Shown: in pieces, positions 24,998 to 33,511 of the stretch
Numbering within the stretch: position 1 is the first letter of the stretch
How the letters are laid out: the number at the start of each line of letters is the position of its first letter
DNA from: Collinsella sp.
GTDB lineage: Bacteria > Actinomycetota > Coriobacteriia > Coriobacteriales > Coriobacteriaceae
Direction: 5' to 3'
Assembly: GCA_031296755.1 (NCBI GenBank)
Contig: JAUMMZ010000003.1
Location: 6,941 to 70,940, forward strand
DNA length: 64,000 bases
Notes under the pieces: generated by a model
What the model saw: the letters and a program-made list of their open reading frames with translations, nothing else
Databases searched by the model: none
What the model was told of the DNA's origin: nothing
Made by a program: the position numbers and the translations under genes

Positions 24998-25549
24998 TTA
25001 GAACTTGACGGTCGGTGCCTGGCGGGCGGCCTCGGCGGCCTCGAAGCCCTGGCGCTCCTTAAACTGGAAGATGCCGGCAAAGATAACGGCCGGGAACGTC
25101 TGGATGGCGTTGTTGTAGCTGAGCACGCAATCGTTGTAGCTCTGGCGCGCGTAGCTCACCTTGTTCTCGGCGTCCTCGAGCGTGGACTGGAGCTGCGTAA
25201 AGTTGGTATTCGCCTTAAGGTCGGGGTAGGCCTCGGCGACGGCAAAGAGCTGGCGCAGCGCACCGGTCAGCACGTTGTCCGCTTCCATCTTGGCCTCGGG
25301 GGTGGTGGCACTCACGGCGGCGTTGCGCGCGTTGACTACGGCGGCGAGCGTGTCCTGCTCGTGCTTGGCGTAGCCCTTGACGGTCTCGACCAGGTTAGGG
25401 ATCAGGTCGTTGCGGCGCTGCAGCTGCGTGTCGATGTTCTGCCAGGCATTATCGATGCGATTGCGCTTGGTGACCATGTTGTTGTAGATGCCGGCGATGG
25501 CGCTGGCGATCACAACGACAACAACGATACCGATGATGACGGGAAGCAT
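24998..25549 (-). CDS. LemA-family membrane protein
   Basis: This 183-residue protein has one N-terminal membrane helix (residues 3-24) and a long helical-bundle domain facing outward or into the cytoplasm depending on species. The blocks NRIDNAWQNIDTQLQRRNDLIPNL (here residues 30-53) and YNDCVLSYNNAIQTFPAVIFAG are hallmarks of LemA. The function is not well established; relatives associate with membrane proteases or two-component systems. It is a single-gene unit with its own terminator. Confidence 0.92.
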   Translation of the reverse strand: MLPVIIGIVVVVVIASAIAGIYNNMVTKRNRIDNAWQNIDTQLQRRNDLIPNLVETVKGYAKHEQDTLAAVVNARNAAVSATTPEAKMEADNVLTGALRQLFAVAEAYPDLKANTNFTQLQSTLEDAENKVSYARQSYNDCVLSYNNAIQTFPAVIFAGIFQFKERQGFEAAEAARQAPTVKF

Positions 25550-25761
25550 GATGTCTCCGTTTCGAATGGCAGCGGCGTTTTGCGCCGGCTGCCGTTGGTG
25601 TAACGCTACTAGTATACCCGCAACCTTTGGCGATACCGAACTTTCCGGTAAGCGTTATGTTTCCGCCAAGGAGGGGGGCGCCAACATGGAACGGTTGGTA
25701 CAGGTGTAAGATATGCGACAAATTAAGGAATGCTGTCTACACCTTGAGGATGGCGATATGG

Positions 25762-26346
25762 ATGGACCTTCGCATCAAGAAAACCTATCGTGCCCTGTTC
25801 GATGCTTTTACCGAGCTCTTGGAAGAGCATCGGTTTGAGGATTTGACGGTTGCCATGCTTTGCGACCGGGCCCTGATTCGCCGCACGACGTTCTATAAGC
25901 ATTTTCGTGATAAAAACGATTACTTTGCCTTCTATATCGATGAGCTTATGACGGGCTTGCCGCAAAACCGGACCGATGCAGCGGATGCGGAGCCGCTTGA
26001 TGACGTACGGGCGCTTCGCCATGAGGTCTTTGACGATGCCATGAATATGATTCTGGCGCATGAGCAGCTCATGGATAACCTTTTGGCAAGCAGCATGTCG
26101 GGCATGCTGACTGGCATGATTTGCGACCGCATTGCGCGTTCCATCCGCGAGCGTGTGATGAGCTCGCTTGCCGAAGATGCCCTGGCGCCCGTTTCGCTCG
26201 AGACGACATCGGAGTTTATCGCCGGTGGCATTATTCGACTGTTCACAAATTGGTGGGAGTCGGGTCACGATCTTGAGCGTCGACCCGAGATGGCCGACGT
26301 GGTCGATGCGCTGTTTGAGCGCACCATGACGCCGGTGAATCACTAA
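25762..26346 (+). CDS. TetR-family transcriptional regulator
   Basis: This DNA-binding regulator has 194 residues from the ATG at 25762, which has GAGG eight bases upstream. An ATG four codons earlier sits directly on that site. The N-terminal helix-turn-helix reads FEDLTVAMLCDRALIRRTTFYKHF, the common TetR pattern, followed by a helical ligand domain. A TAAGAT hexamer near 25709 may be part of its promoter. The neighbours (LemA, tRNA-Ser) give no hint of the target. Confidence 0.85.
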   Translation: MDLRIKKTYRALFDAFTELLEEHRFEDLTVAMLCDRALIRRTTFYKHFRDKNDYFAFYIDELMTGLPQNRTDAADAEPLDDVRALRHEVFDDAMNMILAHEQLMDNLLASSMSGMLTGMICDRIARSIRERVMSSLAEDALAPVSLETTSEFIAGGIIRLFTNWWESGHDLERRPEMADVVDALFERTMTPVNH

Positions 26347-26348
26347 GG

Positions 26349-26438
26349 TGGCGGAGAGAGGGGGATTCGAACCCCCGGAACGCTCTCGCGCTCAACGGTT
26401 TTCAAGACCGCCGCATTCAACCGCTCTGCCATCTCTCC
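26349..26438 (-). tRNA. tRNA-Ser (anticodon UGA)
   Basis: Read on the minus strand, the gene begins GGAGAGAT and ends CTCTCTCCGCCA with the CCA encoded. It has an anticodon stem-loop with CTTGAAA, hence anticodon TGA, a long class II variable arm (GAGCGCGAGAGCGTTC) and a T arm GGGGGTTCGAATCCCCC. The 90-base length fits serine tRNA. Confidence 0.97.
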
Positions 26439-26489
26439 GTGAGTCGTAATGATAGCATCGTTTTGGATTTGCAACAGGGAAGGCGAACG

Positions 26490-28271
26490 ATGACGAGCAC
26501 CGGAATCGATGAGAAGTTCATGAGCGAGGCGCTGGCGGAGGCGCGTGCCGCCGCGGCGGTGGGCGAGGTGCCGATCGGTGCCGTAGTGGTGCGCGCGGGT
26601 GAGATCGTCGCGAGGGCGCATAATCGCCGCGAGCTCGACCAGGATCCTTCGGCGCATGCCGAGTTTTCGGCCCTGTGCGCCGCCGCGCAGTCGCTCGGTC
26701 GTTGGCGCCTTTCCGACTGTACGGTCTACGTGACGCTCGAGCCCTGCTGCATGTGCGCGGGGCTTATGGTTAACGCGCGCGTGGGGCGCTGCGTGTACGG
26801 CGCGGCCGATGCCAAGGCGGGTGCACTGGGCTCGCTGTACGACCTCAATGCCGATTCGCGCCTGAACCATCGGTTTAACGTACGCGCCGGCGTGCTGGCG
26901 GATGAGTGTCGTGAGGTGTTGAGCAGCTATTTTAGTGGGCTGCGTGGCACCGATTGTGCTGGCTGCGGTTGTGGGGCCGATCTTGGGGCACATACCGCTC
27001 ATGCCGAGGCGCTCGCGTGTGCCGAAGAGGATGCTGGCGCAGCGGTTGACTTTGGCCCCGTGCAGCGCCGGCCCCGCCGCGTGCTGCTGGCGATTGATTC
27101 CTTTAAGGGCAGCGTTTCGAGCGCGCAGGCGGAGAAAGCCGTTGCCGAAGGCGTGCGCCGTGTGTGGCCCGATGCCGAGCTGGGCGCTTTGCCGCTGGCA
27201 GATGGTGGCGAGGGAACGCTCGACGCCATCGCCGCGCGCGGTGGCGAGCTCTCGACCTGTGAGGCTGCAGGCCCCTTGGGCGACCGCGTGTCTGCCCGGA
27301 TGCTGGTGGACGGCGAGCACGAGTCGGCTGTAATTGAGATGGCCGAGGCGGCGGGTATTGGGTATTCGTCCTGCACGGAGTCGGCGGCGTTGGCGGCCAC
27401 AACTTATGGCGTGGGCGAACTGATGCTTCGTGCGGTTCGCGCGGGTGCAAAGACGATCTATATTGGTTTGGGCGGCAGCGCCACCAACGACGGTGGCGCC
27501 GGCATGCTGCAGGCGCTGGGCGCCCGCCTTGTCGATGAGCGTGGCCGCAATATCGCCCCCGGTCTCGCGGGCCTTGAACACGTGACGAGTATCGATTTGG
27601 TACCGACGCTTCGGGCACTGAGCGGCGCGCACGTTGTCGTGCTGTCCGATGTCGAGAATCCGCTCGTGGGGCGTCGAGGCGCGCTGGCGGTGTTTGGCGG
27701 GCAGAAGGGCCTGCCGACGGATGATGCCGAGGCGCTGCGCAGGTACGACAGCTGGATGGTCGGCTATGGTCGCCTGCTCGATGCGGCGATTACCGGGGCG
27801 CGGGCTCAGGGGTTGTTGCGCGTGCCCGAGGGTGCACGGACATTTGGCTCGGTGCTCGGCGTGCCCGGTGCCGGTGCTGCCGGCGGCCTGGGTGCCGCGC
27901 TGCTGGCGCTCGGGGCGGAGCTGCGTTCGGGCGTGGAGACGGTGCTCGATCTGATTGGGTTTGACGAGTGCGTGCGCGATGTCGACCTGGTCATAACGGG
28001 CGAGGGCAATATGGACGAGCAATCCGCTGCCGGCAAGGCACCGGTGGGCGTGGCTCGTCGTGCGAAGCGATATGGCAAGCCGGTTGTTGCCGTCGTGGGC
28101 GGTCGTGCCGACAACCTGGATGCGGTGTATGGGCAGGGTGTCGACTTAGTTTTGCCGGTCTGTCGCAGGCCCATGCCCCTTGACCAAGCGCTCGACCCCC
28201 AGGAAGCCACAACCAACCTCATCTGCGCCGGTGAAGCCGCCGCCCGATCCTACGACCTCGCCCGCCTCTAA
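26490..28271 (+). CDS. Fusion protein: tRNA adenosine(34) deaminase (TadA) + glycerate kinase
   Basis: A single uninterrupted frame of 593 residues joins two enzymes. Residues 1-150 are a TadA-type deaminase with the zinc/catalytic motifs HAE (56-58) and PCCMC (85-89), normally converting A34 to inosine in tRNA-Arg. Residues from about 197 to the end are a glycerate kinase of the GlxK/GarK type (RRVLLAIDSFKGSVSSAQ, then IGLGGSATNDGGAGM and DLVITGEGNMDEQS). The linker of about 45 residues contains a cysteine-rich CAGCGCG stretch and several histidines. The ATG at 26490 follows GGGAAGG. No stop or obvious frameshift separates the domains, so both are probably made as one chain. Whether both remain active is unknown. 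Confidence 0.88.
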   Translation: MTSTGIDEKFMSEALAEARAAAAVGEVPIGAVVVRAGEIVARAHNRRELDQDPSAHAEFSALCAAAQSLGRWRLSDCTVYVTLEPCCMCAGLMVNARVGRCVYGAADAKAGALGSLYDLNADSRLNHRFNVRAGVLADECREVLSSYFSGLRGTDCAGCGCGADLGAHTAHAEALACAEEDAGAAVDFGPVQRRPRRVLLAIDSFKGSVSSAQAEKAVAEGVRRVWPDAELGALPLADGGEGTLDAIAARGGELSTCEAAGPLGDRVSARMLVDGEHESAVIEMAEAAGIGYSSCTESAALAATTYGVGELMLRAVRAGAKTIYIGLGGSATNDGGAGMLQALGARLVDERGRNIAPGLAGLEHVTSIDLVPTLRALSGAHVVVLSDVENPLVGRRGALAVFGGQKGLPTDDAEALRRYDSWMVGYGRLLDAAITGARAQGLLRVPEGARTFGSVLGVPGAGAAGGLGAALLALGAELRSGVETVLDLIGFDECVRDVDLVITGEGNMDEQSAAGKAPVGVARRAKRYGKPVVAVVGGRADNLDAVYGQGVDLVLPVCRRPMPLDQALDPQEATTNLICAGEAAARSYDLARL

Positions 28272-28287
28272 AATCCAACTCCCTATA

Positions 28288-28354
28288 AGTTGCGGTGGAA
28301 TAGTTCCTGTTTGGCGGCTCAGGCGGCAAAAACAGGAACTATTCCACCGCAACT
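28288..28354. repeat. Inverted repeat, GTTGCGGTG family, copy 1
   Basis: Arms of 25 perfectly paired bases (28288-28312 with 28330-28354), beginning AGTTGCGGTGGAATA. The outer arm sequence is shared with the inverted repeat at 47166-47232, while the inner part differs. It lies just after the fusion gene stop. Confidence 0.75.
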
Positions 28355-28392
28355 CAAAAGTGGTCTTTTGGCCCCGTCCTAAATTAGCTGCC

Positions 28393-28421
28393 TTGCCGTG
28401 GAGGGCGGGAGCGGGTAAGAT
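28393..28421 (+). promoter_or_regulatory. Promoter of the SRP RNA gene
   Basis: TTGCCG (28393-28398) and TAAGAT (28416-28421) are separated by 17 bases, placing initiation about ten bases before the RNA stem. Confidence 0.65.
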
Positions 28422-28435
28422 ATACCGAGCGCCTA

Positions 28436-28539
28436 GCGCGTTCGATGGGTTCGGATGACGACATGTTCCGAATCTGGTCAGGTCCGGAAGGAAGCAGCCA
28501 TAAGGAGCCTCTGTCGGGCATCCGAATCCATCGAGCGCA
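28436..28539 (+). ncRNA. ffs: Signal recognition particle RNA (4.5S type)
   Basis: The apical signature GGTCAGGTCCGGAAGGAAG followed by CAGCC is diagnostic for the Ffh-binding hairpin. The outer helix forms from CGATGGGTTCGGATG (28443) with CATCCGAATCCATCG (28519). The size is about 104 bases, without Alu domain. GCGC-ACGG-GCGC-TTTTT right after it (28535-28552) is probably the terminator. This RNA with Ffh targets membrane and secreted proteins. Confidence 0.95.
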
Positions 28540-28558
28540 CGGGCGCTTTTTGGTGCCG

Positions 28559-28665
28559 CGATGTGGTCCCGGTGCCGGCGGGCTGTTTGGTGTCTCGCTG
28601 GTCCTCGGCTTTGCCTGCGGAATCGCTCGACTACCAAACAGCCCGCCGGCACCGGGACCACATCG
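28559..28665. repeat. Large perfect inverted repeat downstream of SRP RNA
   Basis: Arms of 33 bases (28559-28591 and 28633-28665) pair perfectly around a 41-base loop. It lies immediately after the SRP RNA terminator and contains no gene. The remaining 220 bases up to the ABC gene are AT-richer and probably hold its promoter. Confidence 0.8.
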
Positions 28666-28886
28666 TCCAAAATGCGCCCGTAGAGGCGCGTTAATCTGAA
28701 CAATTAATCCCTTGTCTAGTGCTGCTCGTTGGCTTTGCCAAAACATGTTCGGGTGCTTTGTCTCTGTGCCCAGTTTCCTGATTGTTTCGGGGGCTTGTTC
28801 TGTGACGAGTTGATTTCATATCTCCAGGGCTCTCCGTACTATCATGAATCAGATTGAAGAGAGATGATGATAAGGAGCGCCTATAC

Positions 28887-30743
28887 ATGATTGAGCTGCT
28901 CAGGCGTTTTGGTGGTAAGTTTCGCCGGTATATGGTGATTGGTCCTGCGTGCAAGCTGATCGAAGTGATCTTTGACCTGCTGACGCCGCTGGTGATTGCC
29001 CAGATGATCGATAAGGGCATTGGCTCGCACGACGTGAACGCCGTTATCCACTACGGCATGGTACTTGGCGCCATGGCTGTGATCGGCATCTCGTTTACGC
29101 TCGTCTGCCAAAAGATGGCGGCGCTGACTTCGCAGGGCATGGGTACCGACATTCGCGGTGCACTCTACCAGCACATCAACGAACTGAGCTATGTCGAACT
29201 CGATCGCTTTGGCACGCCGTCGCTCATCACGCGCATTACCAACGATGTCAACCAGGTGCAGCTCGCTGTGGCGCTGGGCGTGCGCATGCTTATCCGCTGG
29301 CCCTTCTTGGCGGTGGGTTCTATGTGCGCGGCCCTTGCCATCGACCTTAAGCTCGGCATCATCTTTTTGATTTGCACACCCGCCATCGGCTTGGTGTTTT
29401 GGTTTGTCATGGCGCGCTGCATTCCGTACTACAAGCAGCTGCAGGCAAAGCTCGACCGCATCGCGCTTGTCTGCCACGAGGGGCTTTCGGGTGCCCGTGT
29501 GGTCCGCGCGTTTGTGCGCGAAGACCACGAGCGCGAGCGTTTTGCTCGTGCGGCCGACGACCAGGCGCATGTCGCCATCGCGGTGGGTAAGCTCTCGTCG
29601 GTCCTTAACCCCGTCACGTTTTTGGTGATGAATCTGGGCGTGTGCGCCATCCTGTGGGCGGGCGGCATCCAGGTCAACGTGGGTGAGCTTACGCAGGGCC
29701 AGGTCATGGCGTTTGTGAACTACATGACGCAGACCCTCACCTCCATCGTCTACGTGGCCAACCTGGTCGTTGTCTTTACCAAGGCGAGCGCCAGCGCGTC
29801 GCGCATCAACGAGGTGCTCAATTGCGAGCCGAGCATCACCGACGAGGGCAACCAGCCGGTCGCGCTGCCTGAGCCGAGCGACCTGGCGGGTGGCGCTGTT
29901 CCGGTCCCTGCGCTGAGCTTTGACCATGCGAGCTTCTCGTTTGGCGCCGGCGCGGCCAATGTTGTCAACGATGTGACGCTGGAACTCCCGCTGGGCAAGA
30001 CGCTCGGCATTATCGGCGGCACGGGTAGCGGCAAGTCCACACTCGTCTCGCTTATTCCGCGCCTGTACGATGCAAGCACCGGCAGCGTGAGCGTGATGGG
30101 CGCCGACGTGCGCACCTGGCCGCTCGACCAGCTGCGCCACGTGGTCGCGACCGTCCCGCAGCGCGCGTCGCTGGTGAGCGGCACCATCCGCAGCAACTTG
30201 ACCTGGCGCGACGATGCGGCAACCGACGATGAGCTTTGGGCGGCGCTCGATATGGCGCAGGCGAGCGAGTTCGTGCGCAAAAAACCTCAGGGTCTGGACG
30301 CGCCGGTCGAGGCGGGTGGCAAGAACTTTAGCGGTGGCCAGCGCCAGCGCCTGACCATCGCACGTGCTCTGGTGGGCTCTCCGCAGGTCCTAATCATGGA
30401 TGACTCTGCCTCGGCGCTCGACTTTAAGACCGATGCGGCACTTCGTCATGCCATTCGCGAGCGCAGCGTGCGCGGTGCCGCCGAGGGCGGTCTGCCGCTG
30501 ACTACGGTCATTGTGAGCCAGCGCGTCTCGACCGTGCGCGACGCCGACATGATCTGCGTGCTCAATCACGGCTCGGTCGCGGGCCTGGGCACGCATGACG
30601 AGCTGTACGCGACCTGCCAGCTCTATCGCGAGATTTGCCAGTCGCAGCTGCGCCGCGAGGAGCTCGAGGGCCAGCAGGGGAGCACGACGCCCGCGTCCGC
30701 TCCGACCGCCCCCGCATCCGTCTGCGCAAAGGAGGGATGCTAA
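28887..30743 (+). CDS. ABC exporter half-transporter, degenerate-site subunit (pair 2)
   Basis: This 618-residue protein starts at the ATG at 28887, which follows AAGGAG; an upstream in-frame ATG lacks a site. A six-helix membrane domain is followed by an ATPase domain with Walker A GGTGSGKST, signature FSGGQ and Walker B IMDDSASALD, again with aspartate instead of glutamate. It is the non-catalytic half of a heterodimer with the next gene. The C-terminus carries a Ser/Thr/Ala/Pro-rich tail of about 30 residues. No MarR gene precedes this pair. Confidence 0.93.
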   Translation: MIELLRRFGGKFRRYMVIGPACKLIEVIFDLLTPLVIAQMIDKGIGSHDVNAVIHYGMVLGAMAVIGISFTLVCQKMAALTSQGMGTDIRGALYQHINELSYVELDRFGTPSLITRITNDVNQVQLAVALGVRMLIRWPFLAVGSMCAALAIDLKLGIIFLICTPAIGLVFWFVMARCIPYYKQLQAKLDRIALVCHEGLSGARVVRAFVREDHERERFARAADDQAHVAIAVGKLSSVLNPVTFLVMNLGVCAILWAGGIQVNVGELTQGQVMAFVNYMTQTLTSIVYVANLVVVFTKASASASRINEVLNCEPSITDEGNQPVALPEPSDLAGGAVPVPALSFDHASFSFGAGAANVVNDVTLELPLGKTLGIIGGTGSGKSTLVSLIPRLYDASTGSVSVMGADVRTWPLDQLRHVVATVPQRASLVSGTIRSNLTWRDDAATDDELWAALDMAQASEFVRKKPQGLDAPVEAGGKNFSGGQRQRLTIARALVGSPQVLIMDDSASALDFKTDAALRHAIRERSVRGAAEGGLPLTTVIVSQRVSTVRDADMICVLNHGSVAGLGTHDELYATCQLYREICQSQLRREELEGQQGSTTPASAPTAPASVCAKEGC

Positions 30744-32603
30744 ATGAATCCGTACACTTCCTCCGGTTCGGTCGCCACGATGACGGCTAACGTGTCCGGC
30801 AACGATAACCTCAACGACCTGGGTGACGGTCCGCGCCAGCCCGGCGACCCCGAGCGCTACCCCGTAGGCGCGGTAACTCGCCGCCTGCTGGGCTACGTCC
30901 GTCCGCACCGCATTTCGTTTACGGCGTCGTTTGTGAGTGCTGCCGTCTCGGTGATTCTGCAGCTCTACACACCCATCCTCATTGGCGAGGGCATCGATCT
31001 TATCGTCGCCGCCGGGCAGGTGGATTTCGATGCGCTGCTGCCGCTTGTCACCAAACTCGCGATTGTCGTCGTAGGTGCTGCGGCCTTTCAGTGGCTGCAG
31101 GGCTATTGCGTCAACCGTCTGTCCTACGAGACGGTGCGTGACATGCGCGTGGAGGCAAGCGACAAGCTCAGCCGCATGCCACTCAGCTTTATCGACAGCC
31201 ATGCCCACGGCGACCTTATGAGCCGTGTGGTCAACGACGTTGACCAGGTGGGCGACGGTCTGCTGCAGGGCTTTACCCAGCTTTTCACCGGCGTTATCAC
31301 CATCGTTGGCACGCTCGCGTTTATGCTCTCCATCAACCTGACCATGACACTTGTGGTGGTGCTCGTCACGCCGCTTTCCATTTTTGCAGCCGGTGCCATC
31401 GCCAAACTCTCCAACAAGAGCTTTACGGCGCAGCAACGCATTCAGGGCCAGCTTGGCGGCCATATCGAGGAATACGTGGGCGAGCAGAAGCTCGTGGACG
31501 CGTTTGCCTATGGTTCCAACGCCCAGCAGCGCTTCGATGCTCTCAACGCTGAGCTCTACGCGGCAGGTGAGCGCGCGCAGTTTATGGGTTCGCTTTCTAA
31601 CCCCGGCACTCGCTTTATCAATAACATCATCTATGCCGTGGTCGCCGTGATTGGCTGCGTGGGCGTGATCACGGGCGTGCCCGCTGCGCTTACGGTGGGC
31701 GGCGTGCAGATTTTCCTGTCCTATGCCAACCAGTACACCAAGCCGTTCAACGAGGTTACCAACGTCATTACGCAGATCCAGACCGCGTACGCCTCGGCGC
31801 GTCGCATGTTCGCGCTGCTCGATGCACGCGAGCAGGAGCCCGATGCGGCGGATGCCGTGGAACTTGCCACCCCGCAGGGTGAGGTGACCCTTGAGCATGT
31901 GGACTTTAGCTACGTGCCCGATCGCAAACTGCTGCAGGACATCTGCATCGAGGCTAAGCCCGGCATGCGCTTTGCCCTGGTTGGTCCCACGGGCTGCGGA
32001 AAGACAACGCTCATCAATCTGCTGCTGCGTTTTTACGATATCGATGCCGGCCGCATCATGGTCGATGGCCGGTCTTCGCGTGACTACACGCGTGCAAGCC
32101 TGCGCCGCGCCTTTGGCATGGTGCTGCAGGATACGTGGCTGTTCGAGGGCACGGTGGCGGACAACATCGCTTACGGTTGCCCAGGAGCTACGCGCGAGCA
32201 GGTCATCGAAGCCGCCAAGCGCGCGCACGCGCACAAGTTTATCGTGCAGCTGCCAGGCGGCTACGACACGGTGGTTGGCGAGGACGGCGGCACGTTTAGT
32301 CAGGGCCAAAAGCAGCTGCTGTGCATCGCGCGCGTCATGCTCACCGACCCGGCGATTCTGCTACTGGACGAGGCGACCTCGAGCATCGATACCCGCACCG
32401 AGCTGCAGGTTCAGGCGGCATTCGACGAGCTCATGGCCGGCCGCACAAGCTTTGTCGTGGCGCACCGCCTGAGCACCATCCGCAACGCCGATTGCATTCT
32501 GGTCATGCGCGACGGCCAGATTATCGAGCGCGGCACGCACGACGAGCTGCTAGCGGCAGGCGGCTTCTACGCCGAACTCTACCGCAGCCAGTTTGCCCAG
32601 TGA
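30744..32603 (+). CDS. ABC exporter half-transporter, catalytic subunit (pair 2)
   Basis: This 619-residue partner begins on the base after the previous stop codon, with AAGGAGGG upstream. Walker A is GPTGCGKTT, Walker B LLLDEATSSID with the catalytic glutamate, and the signature is the altered FSQGQ. The N-terminal 45 residues before the first helix are polar. With the previous gene it forms one composite consensus and one degenerate ATP site. Cargo unknown. Confidence 0.93.
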   Translation: MNPYTSSGSVATMTANVSGNDNLNDLGDGPRQPGDPERYPVGAVTRRLLGYVRPHRISFTASFVSAAVSVILQLYTPILIGEGIDLIVAAGQVDFDALLPLVTKLAIVVVGAAAFQWLQGYCVNRLSYETVRDMRVEASDKLSRMPLSFIDSHAHGDLMSRVVNDVDQVGDGLLQGFTQLFTGVITIVGTLAFMLSINLTMTLVVVLVTPLSIFAAGAIAKLSNKSFTAQQRIQGQLGGHIEEYVGEQKLVDAFAYGSNAQQRFDALNAELYAAGERAQFMGSLSNPGTRFINNIIYAVVAVIGCVGVITGVPAALTVGGVQIFLSYANQYTKPFNEVTNVITQIQTAYASARRMFALLDAREQEPDAADAVELATPQGEVTLEHVDFSYVPDRKLLQDICIEAKPGMRFALVGPTGCGKTTLINLLLRFYDIDAGRIMVDGRSSRDYTRASLRRAFGMVLQDTWLFEGTVADNIAYGCPGATREQVIEAAKRAHAHKFIVQLPGGYDTVVGEDGGTFSQGQKQLLCIARVMLTDPAILLLDEATSSIDTRTELQVQAAFDELMAGRTSFVVAHRLSTIRNADCILVMRDGQIIERGTHDELLAAGGFYAELYRSQFAQ

Positions 32604-32643
32604 GCAAGCCCGTGGTGCAAATTAATCAATCGACAGACGGTGG

Positions 32644-32671
32644 TTTACATCTGTCACGTTAGTACTAAGAT
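32644..32671 (+). promoter_or_regulatory. Promoter of the flavodoxin-like gene
   Basis: TTTACA (32644-32649) and TAAGAT (32666-32671) with a 16-base spacer lie about 50 bases before the start codon. Confidence 0.5.
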
Positions 32672-32723
32672 ATTCATCTAATAAATTGCATTAGTGGCTT
32701 TAGTTTTGGGGGAAACGAGCAAC

Positions 32724-33281
32724 GTGACTATGACATGCTCTTTGGTGGTCAACAGCAAGAGCGGTAATACCAGGATGGTTTCGGGTGCGATCAAGCGCAC
32801 TCTGCAGGCTGCGGGCGTTGAGTTTGTCCATGCCGCGGCGTTGAGCGACGATGCGGATGCAGATCAGGTTGCGCTCGAGGCGCAGGGCGCCTGCGCGGCC
32901 GACACAGTGCTCGTCGGTTTTTGGTGCGACAAGGGCGCGTGCACGCCTTCGGTCGCGGCGTTGCTCTCCGCCTTGCACGGCAAGCGCGTCTTTCTGTTTG
33001 GCACCTGCGGTTTTGGGGCCGACCAGAGCTATTATCAGCAGATTATCGATCGTGTGACCTCCAATTTGGCTGAGGATGCCGAGCTTGCGGGTTGGGCGAT
33101 GTGCCAGGGCAAGATGGGCCCTGCCGTAAAGCAGCGCTACGAGGCCATGCTCGAGCAAGATCCCGACAATGTCCGCTTTAAGATGCTGCTCGATAACTGG
33201 GTCGCCGCAAAGGATCACCCCACCAAGGAAGATCTGGACAACATGGCTGCAGCCGCCAAAAAGGCCGTGCTGGGGGAGTAG
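32724..33281 (+). CDS. Flavodoxin-like protein (BilS-like)
   Basis: This is a small cytoplasmic FMN-binding electron carrier. The phosphate-binding loop NSKSGNTRMV near the N-terminus and the GFWCDKGACTPSV and LFGTCGFGAD blocks match flavodoxin-family proteins annotated as BilS in gut bacteria, which accompany bilirubin reductase BilR. No bilR lies nearby, so the specific link is only a suggestion. I chose the GTG at 32724, which gives 185 residues and has GGGGGAAA upstream. The ATG at 32730 is equally possible. It is a single-gene unit with a good promoter. Confidence 0.72.
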   Translation: MTMTCSLVVNSKSGNTRMVSGAIKRTLQAAGVEFVHAAALSDDADADQVALEAQGACAADTVLVGFWCDKGACTPSVAALLSALHGKRVFLFGTCGFGADQSYYQQIIDRVTSNLAEDAELAGWAMCQGKMGPAVKQRYEAMLEQDPDNVRFKMLLDNWVAAKDHPTKEDLDNMAAAAKKAVLGE

Positions 33282-33323
33282 CTCCCATCGCTGACGGCGG
33301 TCGGTCCATCTTTCTAAATGAAA

Positions 33324-33452
33324 CGTCCTCCCGGGCGTCGGGGCACGAAGTTCCCTGCTCTACAGTCCTGCGCAAGACGAAGGCCACATTAAGTGGCCTT
33401 CTTTGCGTGCGGAACTCGCGATGAACTTCGTGCCCCGCCGTCCGGGAGGACG
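33324..33452. other. Nested inverted-repeat element, copy E (left of surface protein gene)
   Basis: The outer arms 33324-33352 and 33424-33452 pair at 27 of 29 positions. Inside, GAAGGCCAC (33379) pairs with GTGGCCTTC (33393) around ATTAA. Read on the minus strand, its core shares CATCGCGAGTTCCGCACG, CACTTAATGTG, GCAGGACTGT and GAGCAGGG with the element at 38702-38832, while the arms have different sequences that still pair. There is no ORF. Confidence 0.75.
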
Positions 33453-33511
33453 CCTCTTTATTGATGGGAGGCCTGATAGGTCGATGGTTCCGTGCCCGGA
33501 TGCGTCCAAAG

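Noticed and set aside
26343..28022. 559-residue minus-strand frame running through the tRNA-Ser gene
   Set aside because: It reads through a tRNA and opposite the TadA/glycerate kinase fusion, and has no protein features.
30390..32309. 639-residue minus-strand open frame opposite an ABC exporter gene
   Set aside because: Same shadow effect; composition rich in His, Arg and Ala and no domain, while the plus-strand frame is a clear ABC protein.
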